DNA of 64,000 bases from Flagellimonas hadalis (GTDB lineage: Bacteria > Bacteroidota > Bacteroidia > Flavobacteriales > Flavobacteriaceae): assembly GCF_007785775.2 (NCBI RefSeq), contig NZ_VNIK02000001.1, forward strand, positions 732,678 to 796,677, written 5' to 3'. The position numbers and the translations under genes are program-made. Below, one piece after another: positions 63,007 to 64,000 of the stretch (its first letter is position 1; each line of letters begins with the position of its first letter). Under the pieces are notes generated by a model. The model did no database searches, was not told the DNA's origin, and worked only from the letters and a program-made list of their open reading frames with translations.

Positions 63007-63021
63007 GACGTAAGACATAAG
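63007..63021. repeat. Left inverted repeat of the four-helix-bundle insert
   Basis: gacgtaagacataag is the near-inverted copy of cctatgtcctacgtc at 63391-63405; 13 of 15 bases pair. The two repeats bracket the 63024-63389 gene inside the fatty acid oxidation operon. Confidence 0.65.
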
Positions 63022-63023
63022 AA

Positions 63024-63389
63024 ATGGCGGCAAAACATAATTTTAGAAAGTTAACCATTTGGAAGGAAGGCATTGAATTGGTCAAAGAAACCTATAAGAG
63101 CACCAAAATTTTTCCCAAATCAGAGATCTATGGGCTATCCAATCAAATGCAGCGATGCTCCATATCAGTTCCTTCAAATATTGCAGAGGGAACCAGTAAA
63201 GGTTCAACAAAGCATTTTTTACAGTATTTGGAAAATGCTCTTGGTTCTGCATTTGAATGGGAGACACATCTCATTATTGCATTCGAAATTGGGTATGTTT
63301 CAGAAAGCACTTTCAATCATTTGGAAAATAAAATTCAATCAATACAAAAGATGATAACCCGGTTCATGGAAAATATTGTAAACCATTAG
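63024..63389 (+). CDS. Four-helix-bundle protein (23S rRNA intervening-sequence family)
   Basis: A 121-residue all-helical protein with the family's characteristic KLTIWKEGIELVKETYKSTK (about 9-28) and YGLSNQMQRCSISVPSNIAE (about 38-57). Members were first seen encoded in intervening sequences of 23S rRNA genes and are now found scattered in Bacteroidota; their function is not known. Here it interrupts the hydratase-thiolase order of a beta-oxidation operon, starting 31 bases after the hydratase stop and ending 44 bases before the thiolase start, and it is bracketed by inverted repeats. Insertion as a small mobile unit is an inference. Confidence 0.9.
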   Translation: MAAKHNFRKLTIWKEGIELVKETYKSTKIFPKSEIYGLSNQMQRCSISVPSNIAEGTSKGSTKHFLQYLENALGSAFEWETHLIIAFEIGYVSESTFNHLENKIQSIQKMITRFMENIVNH

Positions 63390-63390
63390 T

Positions 63391-63405
63391 CCTATGTCCT
63401 ACGTC
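63391..63405. repeat. Right inverted repeat of the four-helix-bundle insert
   Basis: cctatgtcctacgtc is the near-inverted copy of the sequence at 63007-63021. It begins 1 base after the stop codon of the four-helix-bundle gene. Confidence 0.65.
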
Positions 63406-63433
63406 TTATCGTCATAAATCAATTAAAAGCAAG

Positions 63434-64000
63434 ATGAAAACAGCATATATCGTAAAAGCATACAGAACAGCAGTGGGCAAGGCCCCAAAGGGACTGTTCA
63501 GGTTCAAGAGACCGGACGAACTTGCGGCCGAGACCATTGAACACATGATGAAAGAACTTCCGCAGCTCGACAAAAAACGCATTGACGATGTCATTGTGGG
63601 CAACGCCATGCCCGAAGCCGAACAAGGACTCAACATGGCCAGACTCATCTCCTTGATGGGCTTGGACATCGATGACGTACCTGGAGTGACCGTCAACCGT
63701 TACTGTGCATCGGGATTGGAAACGATTGGGATCGCCACGGCCAAGATCCAATCCGGAATGGCCGATTGCATCATTGCCGGAGGAGCAGAGAGTATGAGCT
63801 ACATCCCCATGGGCGGTTACAAGCCCACCCCCGACTATGCCACGGCCAAAGAAGGGCACGAGGATTATTATTGGGGCATGGGGCTCACCGCAGAAGCAGT
63901 GGCCAAACAGTTCAAGGTGTCCAGGGAAGACCAAGATGTTTTCGCCTACAATTCCCATATGAAAGCCTTGAAGGCCCAAGAAGAAAACAGGTTCCAGGAA
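63434..64000 (+). CDS. Acetyl-CoA C-acyltransferase (thiolase), 3' end outside window
   Basis: The first 189 codons of a thiolase. The start reads MKTAYIVKAYRTAVGKAPKG and the nucleophilic Cys is in VNRYCASGLETI (about residues 88-99); GGAESMSYIPMGG follows. The remaining half with the His and second Cys lies beyond the window. It would cleave 3-ketoacyl-CoA to acetyl-CoA and a shortened acyl-CoA, completing the beta-oxidation set begun at 60587. An inserted small gene separates it from the hydratase/dehydrogenase gene. Confidence 0.9.
   Translation, partial: MKTAYIVKAYRTAVGKAPKGLFRFKRPDELAAETIEHMMKELPQLDKKRIDDVIVGNAMPEAEQGLNMARLISLMGLDIDDVPGVTVNRYCASGLETIGIATAKIQSGMADCIIAGGAESMSYIPMGGYKPTPDYATAKEGHEDYYWGMGLTAEAVAKQFKVSREDQDVFAYNSHMKALKAQEENRFQE

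Overview
The window reads as chromosomal DNA of a marine flavobacterium (Bacteroidota, family Flavobacteriaceae; the proteins look most like Muricauda/Allomuricauda-type sequences, but that genus guess is from memory of the families, not a search). Supporting signs are short lipoprotein signals typical of the group, a GlmU-like protein of the Bacteroidota type, a zinc-free L31, a 950-residue CarB, no obvious Shine-Dalgarno sites, and several copies of the Bacteroidota promoter pattern TTG-N19-TAnnTTTG (best upstream of rpmH and of the L31 gene). No rRNA, tRNA, CRISPR array, prophage or complete insertion sequence was seen.

Layout. 1-2112: the 5' part of an ECF sigma gene and an S41 protease lipoprotein. 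2118-7287: a divergent vitamin B12 uptake locus, with a TonB-dependent receptor behind a cobalamin riboswitch on the minus strand and btuF-btuC-btuD on the plus strand. 7328-10334: rmuC, a small conserved protein whose 3' end sits in a 143-bp tandem triplication, a solitary DUF559 gene and a thioesterase. 10315-14201: oxidative pentose phosphate genes (pgl, zwf divergent from gnd). 14231-16037: ChaN-like protein, VOC protein and a probable rifampin ADP-ribosyltransferase. 16146-21926: a tripartite RND efflux operon. 22074-26732: an unknown secreted protein, a Crp-like regulator with an AhpD-like enzyme, and surface lipoproteins including a 108-bp-repeat gene. 26782-34903: carB, rpmH, a lytic transglycosylase, small enzymes and mtaB. 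35091-40076: an amidohydrolase, a YdjC-like deacetylase and an AT-rich islet with one PIN-like gene between partly matching boundary sequences. 40213-53146: GlmU-like protein, L31, a membrane and sugar metabolism run, an ECF sigma trio, an rRNA methyltransferase, an SDR/AraC pair. 53346-58007: purL, a GNAT and a parDE toxin-antitoxin pair. 58215-64000: an acyl-CoA ligase followed by a MarR-led fatty acid oxidation operon (hydratase/dehydrogenase, thiolase) that carries an inserted four-helix-bundle gene.

Most of the window is ordinary housekeeping and transport. The less ordinary signals are the 143-bp triplication whose extra copies differ from the parent mainly at synonymous sites, two copies of a short palindromic repeat that lie in frame inside mtaB and purL, the PIN-like gene islet with cassette-like borders, the four-helix-bundle gene bracketed by inverted repeats inside the beta-oxidation operon, and a perfect 24-bp palindrome in the marR promoter.
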